From Clostridiaceae bacterium (GTDB lineage Bacteria; Bacillota; Clostridia; Oscillospirales; Acutalibacteraceae), in NCBI GenBank assembly GCA_016295355.1, contig JAEDLK010000003.1, positions 11,721-75,720 on the forward strand: a stretch of DNA of 64,000 nt, in the 5' to 3' direction. A program made the position numbers and the translations under genes. The notes beneath the pieces are model-generated. The model did not search any database and was not told the DNA's origin. It saw nothing but the letters and a program-made list of their open reading frames with translations. Positions 25,178-33,839 of this stretch are shown piece after piece. Position 1 is the stretch's first letter. Every line of letters begins with the position of its first letter.

Positions 25178-25206
25178 GTGAATGTCGCAGATTAACCCGC
25201 TATAAT
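25178..25206 (+). promoter_or_regulatory. Probable promoter of the small membrane protein gene
   Basis: Perfect TATAAT at 25201-25206, 34 bases before the start codon. The -35 region (GTGAAT, 25178-25183) is weak. Confidence 0.45.
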
Positions 25207-25239
25207 AAATGCACAACATACGACAAAGGAGGCTCCTTT

Positions 25240-25452
25240 ATGCATGATACGGTTATCATTGCACTGATTTCTTTTCTGGGGACACTAATCGGCACGCTCG
25301 GCGGTATCATTACCTCCGGCAAGCTCACCGGCTTTCGATTGCAACAGTTAGAGAAAAAGGTTGAAGTGCACAACAATTTTGCCGGCAGAATTCCCGTCAT
25401 TGAAGAACAAATTAAGGTTCTGAATCACCGGGTTGCCGACCTGGAAGCCTGA
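25240..25452 (+). CDS. Small membrane-anchored coiled-coil protein
   Basis: 70 residues: one N-terminal transmembrane helix (about 3-25, rich in Ile/Gly/Thr) and a C-terminal coiled coil (LQQLEKKVEVHNNF, then EEQIKVLNHRVADLEA). AAGGAGG precedes the ATG, so it is probably translated. The layout resembles XhlA/holin-associated small proteins that are widespread in Clostridia. No phage genes are nearby. Function unknown. Confidence 0.75.
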   Translation: MHDTVIIALISFLGTLIGTLGGIITSGKLTGFRLQQLEKKVEVHNNFAGRIPVIEEQIKVLNHRVADLEA

Positions 25453-25485
25453 TCGGCCGTTTATATTGACAACTTTCAAAAAAAA

Positions 25486-25525
25486 CGCAGGGACGCTTGA
25501 AGAATTGGTTTCAAGCGTCCCTGTG
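25486..25525. terminator. Bidirectional terminator
   Basis: A 16-bp stem pairs 25486-25501 with 25510-25525 around an 8-nt loop. On the minus strand a long T-run follows (complement of the A-run at 25478-25485), serving the aminotransferase operon; on the plus strand only a short T4 follows. Confidence 0.9.
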
Positions 25526-25547
25526 CTTTTGGGGCAGTCTAACTTTA

Positions 25548-26732
25548 TCACGAATGATACATACCGTTTCTTTTTAGGAAGGACTCTATACGGTTGAGTG
25601 CCTCGTTGATATGGGCAGTGCTATAGCAGTAGGATGCGCGGACAAAGCCCTCACCGCTTTCGCCGAAGGCCGTTCCCGGTACCAAAGCCACTCTTTCTTC
25701 GTACAAGAGCTTTTCACAAAACTCATCACTTGTCAGTCCGGTACTTTGAATGGACGGAAAAGCATAGAAGGCTCCTCTCGGCTCCCGGCAGGTAAGTCCC
25801 ATCCGATTAAACCCATTGATCATAATACGCCGACGGTCGTCGTATTGCTCCAGCATTTCGGCCACTTCATCATCGCAAGACCGCATAGCCTCAATGGCCG
25901 CATACTGGGATGTGGTCGGGGCACACATGATGGCGTACTGGTGGAGCTTGGTCATCTGACTGATGAGCTCCTTAGGTCCGCAGGCATACCCGAGTCGCCA
26001 GCCGGTCATGGCAAAAGCCTTGGAAAAGCCGTTGATGACCACTGTGCGTTCTTTGAGTCCCGGTATACTCGCCGGACAGACATGTCGAACCCCGCCGTAG
26101 GTTAATTCGGAGTAGATTTCATCCGAAATAACCACAATATCGGTATCACGAAGCACGGTTGCCAATGCTTCCAGATCGGCACGCTCCATAATGGCACCGG
26201 TCGGATTACAGGGATACGGCAAAATCAATGCCTTGGTCTTATCGGTGATGGCAGCTCTCAACTCTTCAGCCGTCAGCTTAAAGTCATGCTCGGCCTTTGT
26301 CGGCAAAATCACCGGAGTGCCGCCGATCATGCGTGTCATCGGCTCATAGCATACATACGACGGTTGCGGAATAATCACCTCATCACCGGGGCAAATTACC
26401 GTCCGCAATGCCACATCAATTGCCTCGCTGCCGCCTACACTGACCAGTATTTCGGTTTTCGGGTCATAGCTAACGGCATATTTTCTCTGCACATACCGAC
26501 TGATCTCCTCTAACAATTCAGAAAGGCCCTTGTTGGAGGTATACCGTGTTCGTCCCTTTTCCAGCGTTTTGATAGCGATTGAACGAACCCGGTACGGAGT
26601 CAAAAAGTCCGGCTCGCCGACCCCTAAAGAAATCACATCATTCATACTACCGGCAATATCAAAAAACTTTCTAATGCCGGAAGGACGCACATTGGCCAAC
26701 ACCGGATTGATTATCCGTTCATACGATATCAT
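25548..26732 (-). CDS. Class I/II pyridoxal-phosphate aminotransferase
   Basis: Aspartate/aromatic-type aminotransferase, fold type I, 394 residues. The PLP lysine is K238 in GFSKAFAMTGWRLGY; YPCNPTGA and the C-terminal RASYCYS carboxylate-binding Arg region are present. The exact substrate cannot be read from sequence. The ATG overlaps the stop of the Lrp-type gene. Both lie behind a T-box leader, so amino-acid supply should control them. Confidence 0.92.
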   Translation of the reverse strand: MISYERIINPVLANVRPSGIRKFFDIAGSMNDVISLGVGEPDFLTPYRVRSIAIKTLEKGRTRYTSNKGLSELLEEISRYVQRKYAVSYDPKTEILVSVGGSEAIDVALRTVICPGDEVIIPQPSYVCYEPMTRMIGGTPVILPTKAEHDFKLTAEELRAAITDKTKALILPYPCNPTGAIMERADLEALATVLRDTDIVVISDEIYSELTYGGVRHVCPASIPGLKERTVVINGFSKAFAMTGWRLGYACGPKELISQMTKLHQYAIMCAPTTSQYAAIEAMRSCDDEVAEMLEQYDDRRRIMINGFNRMGLTCREPRGAFYAFPSIQSTGLTSDEFCEKLLYEERVALVPGTAFGESGEGFVRASYCYSTAHINEALNRIESFLKRNGMYHS

Positions 26733-27211
26733 AACAAATAGTTCCCCCGCTCGTCCTCAACACCCTCTAACAATTCTACATCCAGCTCTTTATAACGGCG
26801 CATGACAAAATGAGTGGCCGTAGAGGTGACCGACTCGATGGTGGACAATTCGGTAGCCACAAAACGAGCCACATCCCGGAAGGTTTTATCCTTTACCACA
26901 ACACTCAAATCATACACCCCGGACATCAAATAAACCGATTCCACCTGCGGATAGTGTGCCACCTTTTTGGCAACCTCCTCAAACCCCTGACCGGCCTTAG
27001 GTGTTACCTTAAGCTCAATGATAGCCGACACATAGGCAGCCTCGGTCTTTTCCCAGTCGATAACCGTTTTATAGCCCCGAATGACACCGATTTGCTCCAT
27101 TTGCTTAATCTCTTCTATCACCTGTTCCTGGCTAAGCCCGGTAACCGTCGCAATATCGGCCGTTTTCATACGGGCATTCCCGTTCAACAGTTTCAGTATT
27201 TTTTTGTTCAT
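26729..27211 (-). CDS. Lrp/AsnC family transcriptional regulator
   Basis: 160 residues: N-terminal winged helix-turn-helix (NARMKTADIATVTGLSQEQV, residues about 10-30) and a C-terminal RAM/AsnC ligand domain (VYLMSGVYDLSVVVKDKTFRDVARFV). AGGAGG precedes the ATG. It is co-transcribed with the aminotransferase, so it probably senses an amino acid related to that enzyme. Confidence 0.93.
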   Translation of the reverse strand: MNKKILKLLNGNARMKTADIATVTGLSQEQVIEEIKQMEQIGVIRGYKTVIDWEKTEAAYVSAIIELKVTPKAGQGFEEVAKKVAHYPQVESVYLMSGVYDLSVVVKDKTFRDVARFVATELSTIESVTSTATHFVMRRYKELDVELLEGVEDERGNYLL

Positions 27212-27285
27212 TTCTCTTTCCTCCTAACATAATAAGCCCAAAGTCACCTGATGACCGCTTTTTTTGCGTCCGAACGCACGGCTCA

Positions 27286-27550
27286 CAAAAAAATAAAGCC
27301 CTGAACACCCTTTTGGATGTTCAGGACGAAAGACCGCGTTACCACCTGAATTCGGAAAAAACTCCGCACTCTGCCGACAAACCTGCCGATTCTCTGTAAC
27401 GGGAGAAACCCGTCCGCTTCTACTATAGGTTCAAAGCGGCGGCTCGGGGACTGCTTCGCAAAAGGTCACAACAGGGCGTTTTCAGCAACTGCCCCTCTCT
27501 GTGGATGTGATGGGATTTGGTACTTCTTCCCGTCCTTGCCTTTGTAAGTT
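27286..27550 (-). promoter_or_regulatory. T-box riboswitch leader
   Basis: tRNA-sensing leader upstream of the Lrp-aminotransferase pair. Stem I carries GACGGGAAGAAGTACC near its base, and distally AGAGAGGGGCAGTTGCTG; TCACA/TGTGA closes the helix above the specifier loop. The T-box core AGGTGGTAACGCGG is at 27334-27347. Antiterminator ttcag/ctgaa competes with terminator cctgaacatcc/gggtgttcagg (27301-27325), which is followed by a T-run. The variable base after TGG is T, which predicts an A discriminator base in the tRNA. The specifier strand reads ccttttgcgaa; TTT (Phe) fits an A discriminator, TGC (Cys) does not, but the codon is not resolved. Confidence 0.93.
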
Positions 27551-27556
27551 TTTTCT

Positions 27557-27585
27557 ATTATACGTTAATTCTGTGTGATTGTCAA
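27557..27585 (-). promoter_or_regulatory. Consensus promoter of the T-box operon
   Basis: Minus-strand TTGACA (27580-27585), 17-nt spacer, TATAAT (27557-27562): a perfect sigma-A match. Confidence 0.93.
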
Positions 27586-27610
27586 GTCAAAACGGCCCTT
27601 GCGTCTTACC

Positions 27611-28282
27611 TTACAGCATATAAAGGCCGGTTTTTGTCAGCACAAACTCATATCCATCGGCTTGCAAATACCGTCCGGGCGCCTCGTTCAGTTGCCTGTA
27701 AACCTGAAGTGCATAGGTATTCAGATCCAGTTTGACAATCTGAGAAGCACCGGCGTTGCAAACATAGGCCATATCCCCGTTAATCAAGATATCGCAAGGG
27801 TTGTCAAGCAATCCCTGCGCCGAACCGCCCATACGCAATTCCTCTCGCATAGTGGACAAATTGTAGCGAATCAGCATATTCTGCTTTTCAAAGCAACACC
27901 AAAGATGCTCTCCGTACAGGGCAAAGCCGGACGCCGGAACGCCGTCATGCCACAGAATGCTCGAATACAGGACCGACGCATCGGTATCCAACAGCCGAAT
28001 GCTTCCGTTTTGCCCCATCATAAACATTTGCTTGCCGGGAAAAAGCTCGACACGATCGGTCACATAGTTATCCGATAAGGCGCAAAAGGCCTTGTAATTG
28101 GGGCCGAATTTTGAGCTCTGGTAAATGTTTTTAGCCACATTGGTCATTCGTCCCGTTTTAAAGGATACCAATTTGAAGGCCACTCGCGTTTGCTCGCCCA
28201 CCTCCTCATCGGCATAAGCAAAGATCAACCCGTCCGGCAGGGTCACAACATCGGCTATTCGACCCAAAAAAATCGGTTGCAT
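27611..28282 (-). CDS. Hypothetical protein, beta-propeller-like
   Basis: 223 residues, no signal peptide and no family I recognise. Repeated short beta-rich units (VTLPDGLIFAYADE, YGEHLWCCFEKQNMLIRYN, NGDMAYVCNAGASQIVKLDLNTYAL) look like propeller blades. GGGAG precedes the ATG. It is the last gene of the murD operon, 35 bases after the YnbB-like gene, and ends just before the T-box promoter. Confidence 0.75.
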   Translation of the reverse strand: MQPIFLGRIADVVTLPDGLIFAYADEEVGEQTRVAFKLVSFKTGRMTNVAKNIYQSSKFGPNYKAFCALSDNYVTDRVELFPGKQMFMMGQNGSIRLLDTDASVLYSSILWHDGVPASGFALYGEHLWCCFEKQNMLIRYNLSTMREELRMGGSAQGLLDNPCDILINGDMAYVCNAGASQIVKLDLNTYALQVYRQLNEAPGRYLQADGYEFVLTKTGLYML

Positions 28283-28317
28283 ACATTCATCTCCCTACGG
28301 TAAAAATGCCCTGTTTG

Positions 28318-29592
28318 TTACAGTTTCAAAAAACCGTCATCCACCATTTTTTGTGCCGCCAGTAAGACACCGGCCTGGGCGCTGTCAAAGTTCAGCCCGC
28401 CCTGCATCCATGCCGCAAACGGCTCGCGCAAAGGCGCATCGGCCGACAATTCGATAGACGCACCCAAGGTGAAGGTGCCGGCCGCCATGATCACCTGGTC
28501 ATCATACCCCGGCATATCCCACGGTTGAGGAGTGACAAAGGAATCGACCGGCGCACCGCTTTGCATTCCCTTGCAAAACGCTATAAGGGCTTCCCTGTTG
28601 CCAAGCACCACCGCTTGAATGATGTCCCCACGAGGCTCATTCACACGGGGTGTAACCGCATAGCCCAATTCCTCAAACAAGGCCGAGGCGTACACAGCGG
28701 TCTTAAGCGCCTCTCCCACAGTGTGGGGTGCGGCAAACACGCCCATAAACAGTTCCCGATTATGGCCGAGCGTGGCACCGATTTCCCGACCGACGCCCGG
28801 CGCTGTCAAGCGGTAAGCACATTGCTCCACCAAATCCTTGCGACCGGCAATATAGCCGCCGGTCGGGGCAATCCCGCCGCCGGCATTTTTAATGAGAGAA
28901 CCTGCCATCAAATCGGCTCCGACCTGTGTCGGTTCCTTTTCTTCGACAAATTCACCGTAACAGTTGTCCACCATCACGATGGTATCGGGCGAAACCTCTT
29001 TAACCAGCTCACACAGTTCTTTGATTTCTGCAACACGCAAACTATCCCGTAAGCTGTACCCACGAGAACGCTGTATGTAAGCCATTTTATAACGCTTGCA
29101 AGACAGCGCCTCTCTGACAGCCTGACGATTCACATGACCGTTTTCATCTAATTCTACCTGTTCAAAGTGGATGCCGAAATCGGCTAAAGAGCCGGAAACC
29201 TTTTCATCAATTCCCAACACGCCGATGAGCGTATCGTAGGGTCGACCGGTCAGACACAGCATGGTGTCCCCCGGACGCAACACGCCGAACAAAGCCACAG
29301 TCAGCGTATGGGTGCCGGACATAAAATTATGCCGAATCAGCGCATCCTCAGCCCCCATGGACTCGGCCCAAACCTTTTCTAACGTTTCACGACCGTTATC
29401 ATCATAGCCATAGCCGGTAGACCACCCTAAATGAGCCTCACTCACCCGATGATGAATAAAGGCCGACAAGACCTTTTGCTGATTGTAACGGGTGATGTCC
29501 GCAATGCTCTCAAAGGCCGTGCGGCATCGCTCTAAAGCTCGATCACTCACAGCCTGTAAGGCAGGATCAATGGTAAAAAAAGACGGTTTCAT
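28318..29592 (-). CDS. YnbB-like PLP enzyme (methionine gamma-lyase / aluminium resistance family)
   Basis: 424-residue fold-type-I PLP enzyme. The lysine is probably K235 in SLIKNAGGGIAPTGGY, and the N-terminal motif HLGWSTGYGYDDNGRETLE is typical of this family, which is annotated as methionine gamma-lyase family or aluminium resistance protein. The real reaction is uncertain. ATG 29592 shares its A with the stop of the GNAT gene (TGATG); GGAG lies 6 nt upstream. Confidence 0.88.
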   Translation of the reverse strand: MKPSFFTIDPALQAVSDRALERCRTAFESIADITRYNQQKVLSAFIHHRVSEAHLGWSTGYGYDDNGRETLEKVWAESMGAEDALIRHNFMSGTHTLTVALFGVLRPGDTMLCLTGRPYDTLIGVLGIDEKVSGSLADFGIHFEQVELDENGHVNRQAVREALSCKRYKMAYIQRSRGYSLRDSLRVAEIKELCELVKEVSPDTIVMVDNCYGEFVEEKEPTQVGADLMAGSLIKNAGGGIAPTGGYIAGRKDLVEQCAYRLTAPGVGREIGATLGHNRELFMGVFAAPHTVGEALKTAVYASALFEELGYAVTPRVNEPRGDIIQAVVLGNREALIAFCKGMQSGAPVDSFVTPQPWDMPGYDDQVIMAAGTFTLGASIELSADAPLREPFAAWMQGGLNFDSAQAGVLLAAQKMVDDGFLKL

Positions 29593-30308
29593 CAATGCTT
29601 CACTCCAAAAAGACCGGCCTTTCCGATGGCGCAAAAGCCGTTCATCTCATAAAATGCTCTTAGTTTTTCTTCACAACAGGTATACACCGTTTGCCCCGGC
29701 ACCAAAGCCAGGGACTGCCTTAACAGCCGACTCCCCTCGCCGCAGTGCTGATGAGTCGGTGCCACGGCCAAGGCCGAAAGCACACAGCCGTTTGAACCGA
29801 CGAGCAAAATGCAAGCCCCCGTTTCGCTTAAGGTCAAACGAGCACCACCATGATACAACCGATAGGTCAAATCGGCTACAAAGTCATCCTCACTTATTAC
29901 ACAAAGCCCGGTTTTCAGTAACCGGACAGCCTTTCGAGGGGCATCCGGTGAGAGAAAAGTCGGCCTCTCTTGAGGCACCGGCACATCCAACGGCACCTCG
30001 CACCGCATCAAATGCCGGTCGGCTTGACCGGTCAAGGACAAATCATATGCGGTTTTTTCTTCACAAAAAATCGGACTCTTCGGCATAAAGCGCAACCATT
30101 CGGTTAATTCCTGAGCGTCGTCGCCGTTTCGCACCAAACAGATTTGTCCGGCAAACCGAGAGGCATACGCACATACGCCCTGTTTGTCGATTTGTTCATA
30201 AAACACCGCCGTGTTTTCCAAAGGGGCATAACAGGCATACAGGCAGGCGATTTCCGCCGCTATCGCTCCCGAAAAGCCCTGAGGCGGTTGCATGGCACGG
30301 CGAATCAT
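29592..30308 (-). CDS. GNAT-fold N-acetyltransferase
   Basis: 238 residues. The acetyl-CoA-binding part is C-terminal (ALAVAPTHQHCGEGSRLLRQSLAL, about 175-200), followed by the usual late motif FYEMNGFCAIGKAGLF. The N-terminal half (about 1-110) has no recognised domain. The ATG overlaps the upstream M42 gene by 4 bases. The acceptor is unknown. Confidence 0.75.
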   Translation of the reverse strand: MIRRAMQPPQGFSGAIAAEIACLYACYAPLENTAVFYEQIDKQGVCAYASRFAGQICLVRNGDDAQELTEWLRFMPKSPIFCEEKTAYDLSLTGQADRHLMRCEVPLDVPVPQERPTFLSPDAPRKAVRLLKTGLCVISEDDFVADLTYRLYHGGARLTLSETGACILLVGSNGCVLSALAVAPTHQHCGEGSRLLRQSLALVPGQTVYTCCEEKLRAFYEMNGFCAIGKAGLFGVKH

Positions 30309-31315
30309 ACCGTTGTCCCATCGGCCATAACATCGATCATGCGGCGTGCCAATTCCTTCATTTTTTTAAGATCGGAAAGGCTTGCCACACTACAGGGGGA
30401 ATGAATATACCGGCAAGGCAGTGACAGCGTCAGCGTCCGCACACCGGTGCGTGACAAATGCACCGCGCCGGCATTATTGCCACCGGTTACAGCGGTTTTA
30501 ATCTGACATTCAACACCGCTGTTCAACGCCATATGAAACAATTCTCGGTCATACAGTGTCGAACGATCCATAAAAGACACCGCCGGCCCTTTACCCAATT
30601 CGCAAACACGGTTTTCCTCAGTTGCTCCCGGCAAATCGGCCGCCGTTGTTGCTTCCAAACATAAAGCAAAGGTCGGATCAACCTCATAACAGGCGGTTCT
30701 CGCCCCCCTTAAGCCGACCTCTTCCTGCACCGAAAAGACCGCTGTAAAATCAACTTCGCTTTCCTCACAAAGCAATGACAGCAAAACGGCACAGCCGGCT
30801 CTGTCGTCAATGGCCTTGGACAAAAACAAATTGTCATTTAACGGTGTAAAATTTTGAGCAAAGGTTCCGATGTCCCCGGGCTGTACCATACGCAGTGCCG
30901 AGGCCTTTTCCGTTGCTCCGATATCAATAAATAAATCCTTCTGTGCCGGCAGCTTTTTTCGTTCGTCCTTTTCCAGTAAATGCACCGGTTTGCAACCGAT
31001 AACCCCGACCGTTGAGCCAAATTGCACCCGTTTGCCCATTAGAGCCGGAATATTGATACCGCCCACACAGTCAAATTTGAGCAGTCCCCGTTCGGTCACA
31101 GCCGTTACAATCATGCCGACCTCATCCATATGGGCGTCCACCATGACTCGGCAAGCCGCCCGACGGCGACCCTTCTTCTCGACAATCAAATTACCCAGTG
31201 CATCAACCCGCCACTCGGCCGACTTTCCGATTTTCTTAATCAGATAAGTCCTAACGGCATCCTCGCGACCGGATGGTGCGTTTAATAGGCATAAATCCCT
31301 TAATAACTCCTTCAC
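30305..31315 (-). CDS. M42 family metallopeptidase, copy A
   Basis: Binuclear zinc/cobalt aminopeptidase, 336 residues. Predicted ligands and catalytic residues: H62 and D64 in AHMDEVG, D170 in KAIDDRAG, E198/E199 in QEEVGLRG, E221 in CLEATT, H305 in RYIHSP. The family makes tetrahedral dodecamers that trim peptides; some members are labelled cellulase M without good evidence. Start overlaps copy B by 4 bases. Confidence 0.92.
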   Translation of the reverse strand: MKELLRDLCLLNAPSGREDAVRTYLIKKIGKSAEWRVDALGNLIVEKKGRRRAACRVMVDAHMDEVGMIVTAVTERGLLKFDCVGGINIPALMGKRVQFGSTVGVIGCKPVHLLEKDERKKLPAQKDLFIDIGATEKASALRMVQPGDIGTFAQNFTPLNDNLFLSKAIDDRAGCAVLLSLLCEESEVDFTAVFSVQEEVGLRGARTACYEVDPTFALCLEATTAADLPGATEENRVCELGKGPAVSFMDRSTLYDRELFHMALNSGVECQIKTAVTGGNNAGAVHLSRTGVRTLTLSLPCRYIHSPCSVASLSDLKKMKELARRMIDVMADGTTV

Positions 31316-32322
31316 TTGACACCTCCCGCCAGCAAATAGGCAACCAGAAGATCCGATATCGACTGCATATCCCGGCTGTCAACCGTTTCGGCCGGTGTGT
31401 GCATATTCCTCAAAGGGACCGAAAGCAAGCCACACGGCACACCCGTTTTTGTCAGAGAAATGACATCGGCGTCGGTGCCGGTAGAGCCGTTCATAATCTC
31501 ATGCTGATGGGCAATGTCATTTTGTTTAGCCTTTTCGCACAAGCGGTCAGTGACAGCCCTATCCAAAATCGGCGAATGTCCGATCATCACACCGTCACCC
31601 AACCGACCGCAATGCTCCGAATCCACACCGGGAGCATCGGCAAAGCTGACATCCAACGCCACCGCCTCATCAAAATCAAGGGCAAAAGCGGCTGTCTTAG
31701 CACCGCGCATGCCCAATTCCTCGGCATCACTCATTAAAAGCACAACATTCACCGGACAATCAACAGCACAAAGCCGTTTTGCAACATCCAACAGAACGGC
31801 ACAACACGCCCGATCGTCCAACGCTTTTCCCGTAACAACGCCGTCCCCCAAGCAAACGGCGGCGGCATCGAAAGTGACATAATCCCCCGGGCGAATGAGC
31901 GAAGAGGCCTCCTTTCCGAGTCCCGTATCAATTTTGCATTCACAGATATCCGACAGTGCCTCATCCCCCTTGGACAAATGCGGCGGAACACTGATAAACA
32001 CACCCGGCAACGAACGGGCGGCATGAACCGTCACCTTGGTAGCCGGCAACAAACGCAAATCCATCCCACCGCAGTTAGATACCGTCAAAAAGCCGTTCTC
32101 GTCCACATTCGTAACCACAAAGCCAACCTCATCAATGTGTGCTTCAATCAGCACCGTGTGAAGGGCGCCCTTATCCAAATATCCGTAAAAGGATTTACCG
32201 GAAAGCGAGTGAACCGGGCAAAAGGCAGACAGTTTTTCTTTGGCCAAGCGTGCAGCCGTATCCACCGACCCGATGGCCGGTGCATCGCAAAGCATCAACA
32301 AATTGTTGATCATATCATTCAT
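31312..32322 (-). CDS. M42 family metallopeptidase, copy B
   Basis: Divergent tandem paralogue of copy A, also 336 residues. Ligand positions: H62 and D64 in AHIDEVG, D169/D170 in ALDDRACC, E201/E202 in AEELGMRG, D224 in ALDVSF, H308 in RNMHTP. Where copy A has Glu at the fifth ligand position, this copy has the more common Asp. It follows murD with an ATGA overlap. Confidence 0.92.
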   Translation of the reverse strand: MNDMINNLLMLCDAPAIGSVDTAARLAKEKLSAFCPVHSLSGKSFYGYLDKGALHTVLIEAHIDEVGFVVTNVDENGFLTVSNCGGMDLRLLPATKVTVHAARSLPGVFISVPPHLSKGDEALSDICECKIDTGLGKEASSLIRPGDYVTFDAAAVCLGDGVVTGKALDDRACCAVLLDVAKRLCAVDCPVNVVLLMSDAEELGMRGAKTAAFALDFDEAVALDVSFADAPGVDSEHCGRLGDGVMIGHSPILDRAVTDRLCEKAKQNDIAHQHEIMNGSTGTDADVISLTKTGVPCGLLSVPLRNMHTPAETVDSRDMQSISDLLVAYLLAGGVK

Positions 32323-33698
32323 AGTTGATTCACCAAGTCCTTATAAGCCCGCCCACGAGCGGCAAAGTTGGGGAACGCATCAAAGGAGGCGCAAGCCGGA
32401 CTCAAGGTCACAATATCGCCCGGCACAGCGCCGGCGGCCGCCAAACGAACACCCTCGGCCAAATCCGCCACCCGTATGATTTCGGGACTGCCGTGATAGG
32501 CCGGATTCTGACGGATGGCCCTTTCGATAGCATCAGCGGTCGGGCCGGACAGATACATGGTTTTTACCTTTTCGATAACGGTGGGCGCCATCGGCTCAAA
32601 CGGAATGTGCTTATCATACCCGCCGGCCAACAAAATAACCTTTTGATCAAAGGCCTTCAGCCCAGCCACGGTACGGGTGGGACTGGAAGCAATCGAATCA
32701 TTATAATATTTGACGCCGTTTTTCTCTCTGACAAACTCAATGCGATGTTCGACGCCCTTGAATTCCTTGGCAACCTGACGAATGGTATCCACACCGACGT
32801 AGCCCCAAACAGCCGAAATAGCCGCCAGGTAGTTGGCTACATTGTGGTCTCCCATTATCGTGATGGTATCCCGGTGCATGACCGGCACATCCATGCCGCG
32901 GTATGACATATGAATCATGCCGTCACCGGCCAGCCAAGCACCGTTTTTCACAGGTTGCTCCATGCTGAAGCCGATGGACTGACCGCGAACATATCTCGTG
33001 AAACCGGCTGTGATTTCGTTATCCCGATTCAGCACCGTACGGGAAAAGGCATTTTGATGCAATAAAATATTCTTTTTGGCCTCGACATACTCATCCATAT
33101 CCTTATGAATATCCAAGTGATTGGGAGCGACATTGGTGAGAACCGCCACATCAGGACTCTTACGCATGGAAATGAGCTGGAAGGAGGATAACTCCACCAC
33201 CACAAAATCCTCCGGCCGAATATGATCGATTTCCGGCAGCAGCGGACGGCCGATATTGCCACCCACGCAAACCTTTTTTCCTTCAGTTTCCAACATTTTG
33301 GCAATCAGCGTCACGGTTGTGGTCTTACCGTCAGAACCGGTTACGGCAAAAATCGTCGCCGGGCAAAGATCAAAAAAGACCTCCATTTCACTGGTCACGG
33401 CAATACCCCGTTTTCTGGCCTGTTCCAATTCAGGCAGATTGAAATTCATACCCGGCGTGCGGAAGATGATATCCACCTCTAAATTATCCAAATACCGCTC
33501 ACCGAGATGCAACTGCGCACCGGCCGCCTCAAATTGATCGGCCAATTCACCGATTTGTTCACGGGTACGCCGATCACATACAATAACCTTTGCGCCCTTT
33601 TCCAAAAAGCTCATAATCAGCGGTGAATTACTGACGCCAATACCGCAAATAGCAATCCTTTTGGATGAAATATGTTGCCAGAACTGTTTGCAATCCAT
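32319..33698 (-). CDS. murD: UDP-N-acetylmuramoyl-L-alanine--D-glutamate ligase
   Basis: Cytoplasmic peptidoglycan precursor ligase, 459 residues. The ATP-binding loop GSDGKTTT is near residue 118, followed by the central Mur ligase domain and C-terminal domain (YYNDSIASSPTRTVAGL, DYDKH-like GGYDKHIPF). GGAGG lies before the ATG. It is the first gene of a six-gene operon. Confidence 0.97.
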   Translation of the reverse strand: MDCKQFWQHISSKRIAICGIGVSNSPLIMSFLEKGAKVIVCDRRTREQIGELADQFEAAGAQLHLGERYLDNLEVDIIFRTPGMNFNLPELEQARKRGIAVTSEMEVFFDLCPATIFAVTGSDGKTTTVTLIAKMLETEGKKVCVGGNIGRPLLPEIDHIRPEDFVVVELSSFQLISMRKSPDVAVLTNVAPNHLDIHKDMDEYVEAKKNILLHQNAFSRTVLNRDNEITAGFTRYVRGQSIGFSMEQPVKNGAWLAGDGMIHMSYRGMDVPVMHRDTITIMGDHNVANYLAAISAVWGYVGVDTIRQVAKEFKGVEHRIEFVREKNGVKYYNDSIASSPTRTVAGLKAFDQKVILLAGGYDKHIPFEPMAPTVIEKVKTMYLSGPTADAIERAIRQNPAYHGSPEIIRVADLAEGVRLAAAGAVPGDIVTLSPACASFDAFPNFAARGRAYKDLVNQL

Positions 33699-33730
33699 AC
33701 CGGTTCCTCCGTTGTTCTCGTAATATCACT

Positions 33731-33759
33731 ATTATAATAGATTTTAGACAAAATATCAA
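33731..33759 (-). promoter_or_regulatory. Promoter of the murD operon
   Basis: Minus-strand TTGATA (33754-33759), 17-nt spacer, TATAAT (33731-33736), about 33 bases upstream of murD. Confidence 0.85.
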
Positions 33760-33839
33760 TTCATCGGCCGATGATTCAGGCTCGAATCGGTTTTTGCAAA
33801 TTTTTTGTCTGATTCATCAGAAATTCAAATATGTCTGTT

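Noticed and set aside
27286..27550. Cysteine specifier (TGC) for the T-box
   Set aside because: TGC sits next to GAA as expected, but the core TGGT predicts an A discriminator base while bacterial tRNA-Cys has U73. Left unresolved.
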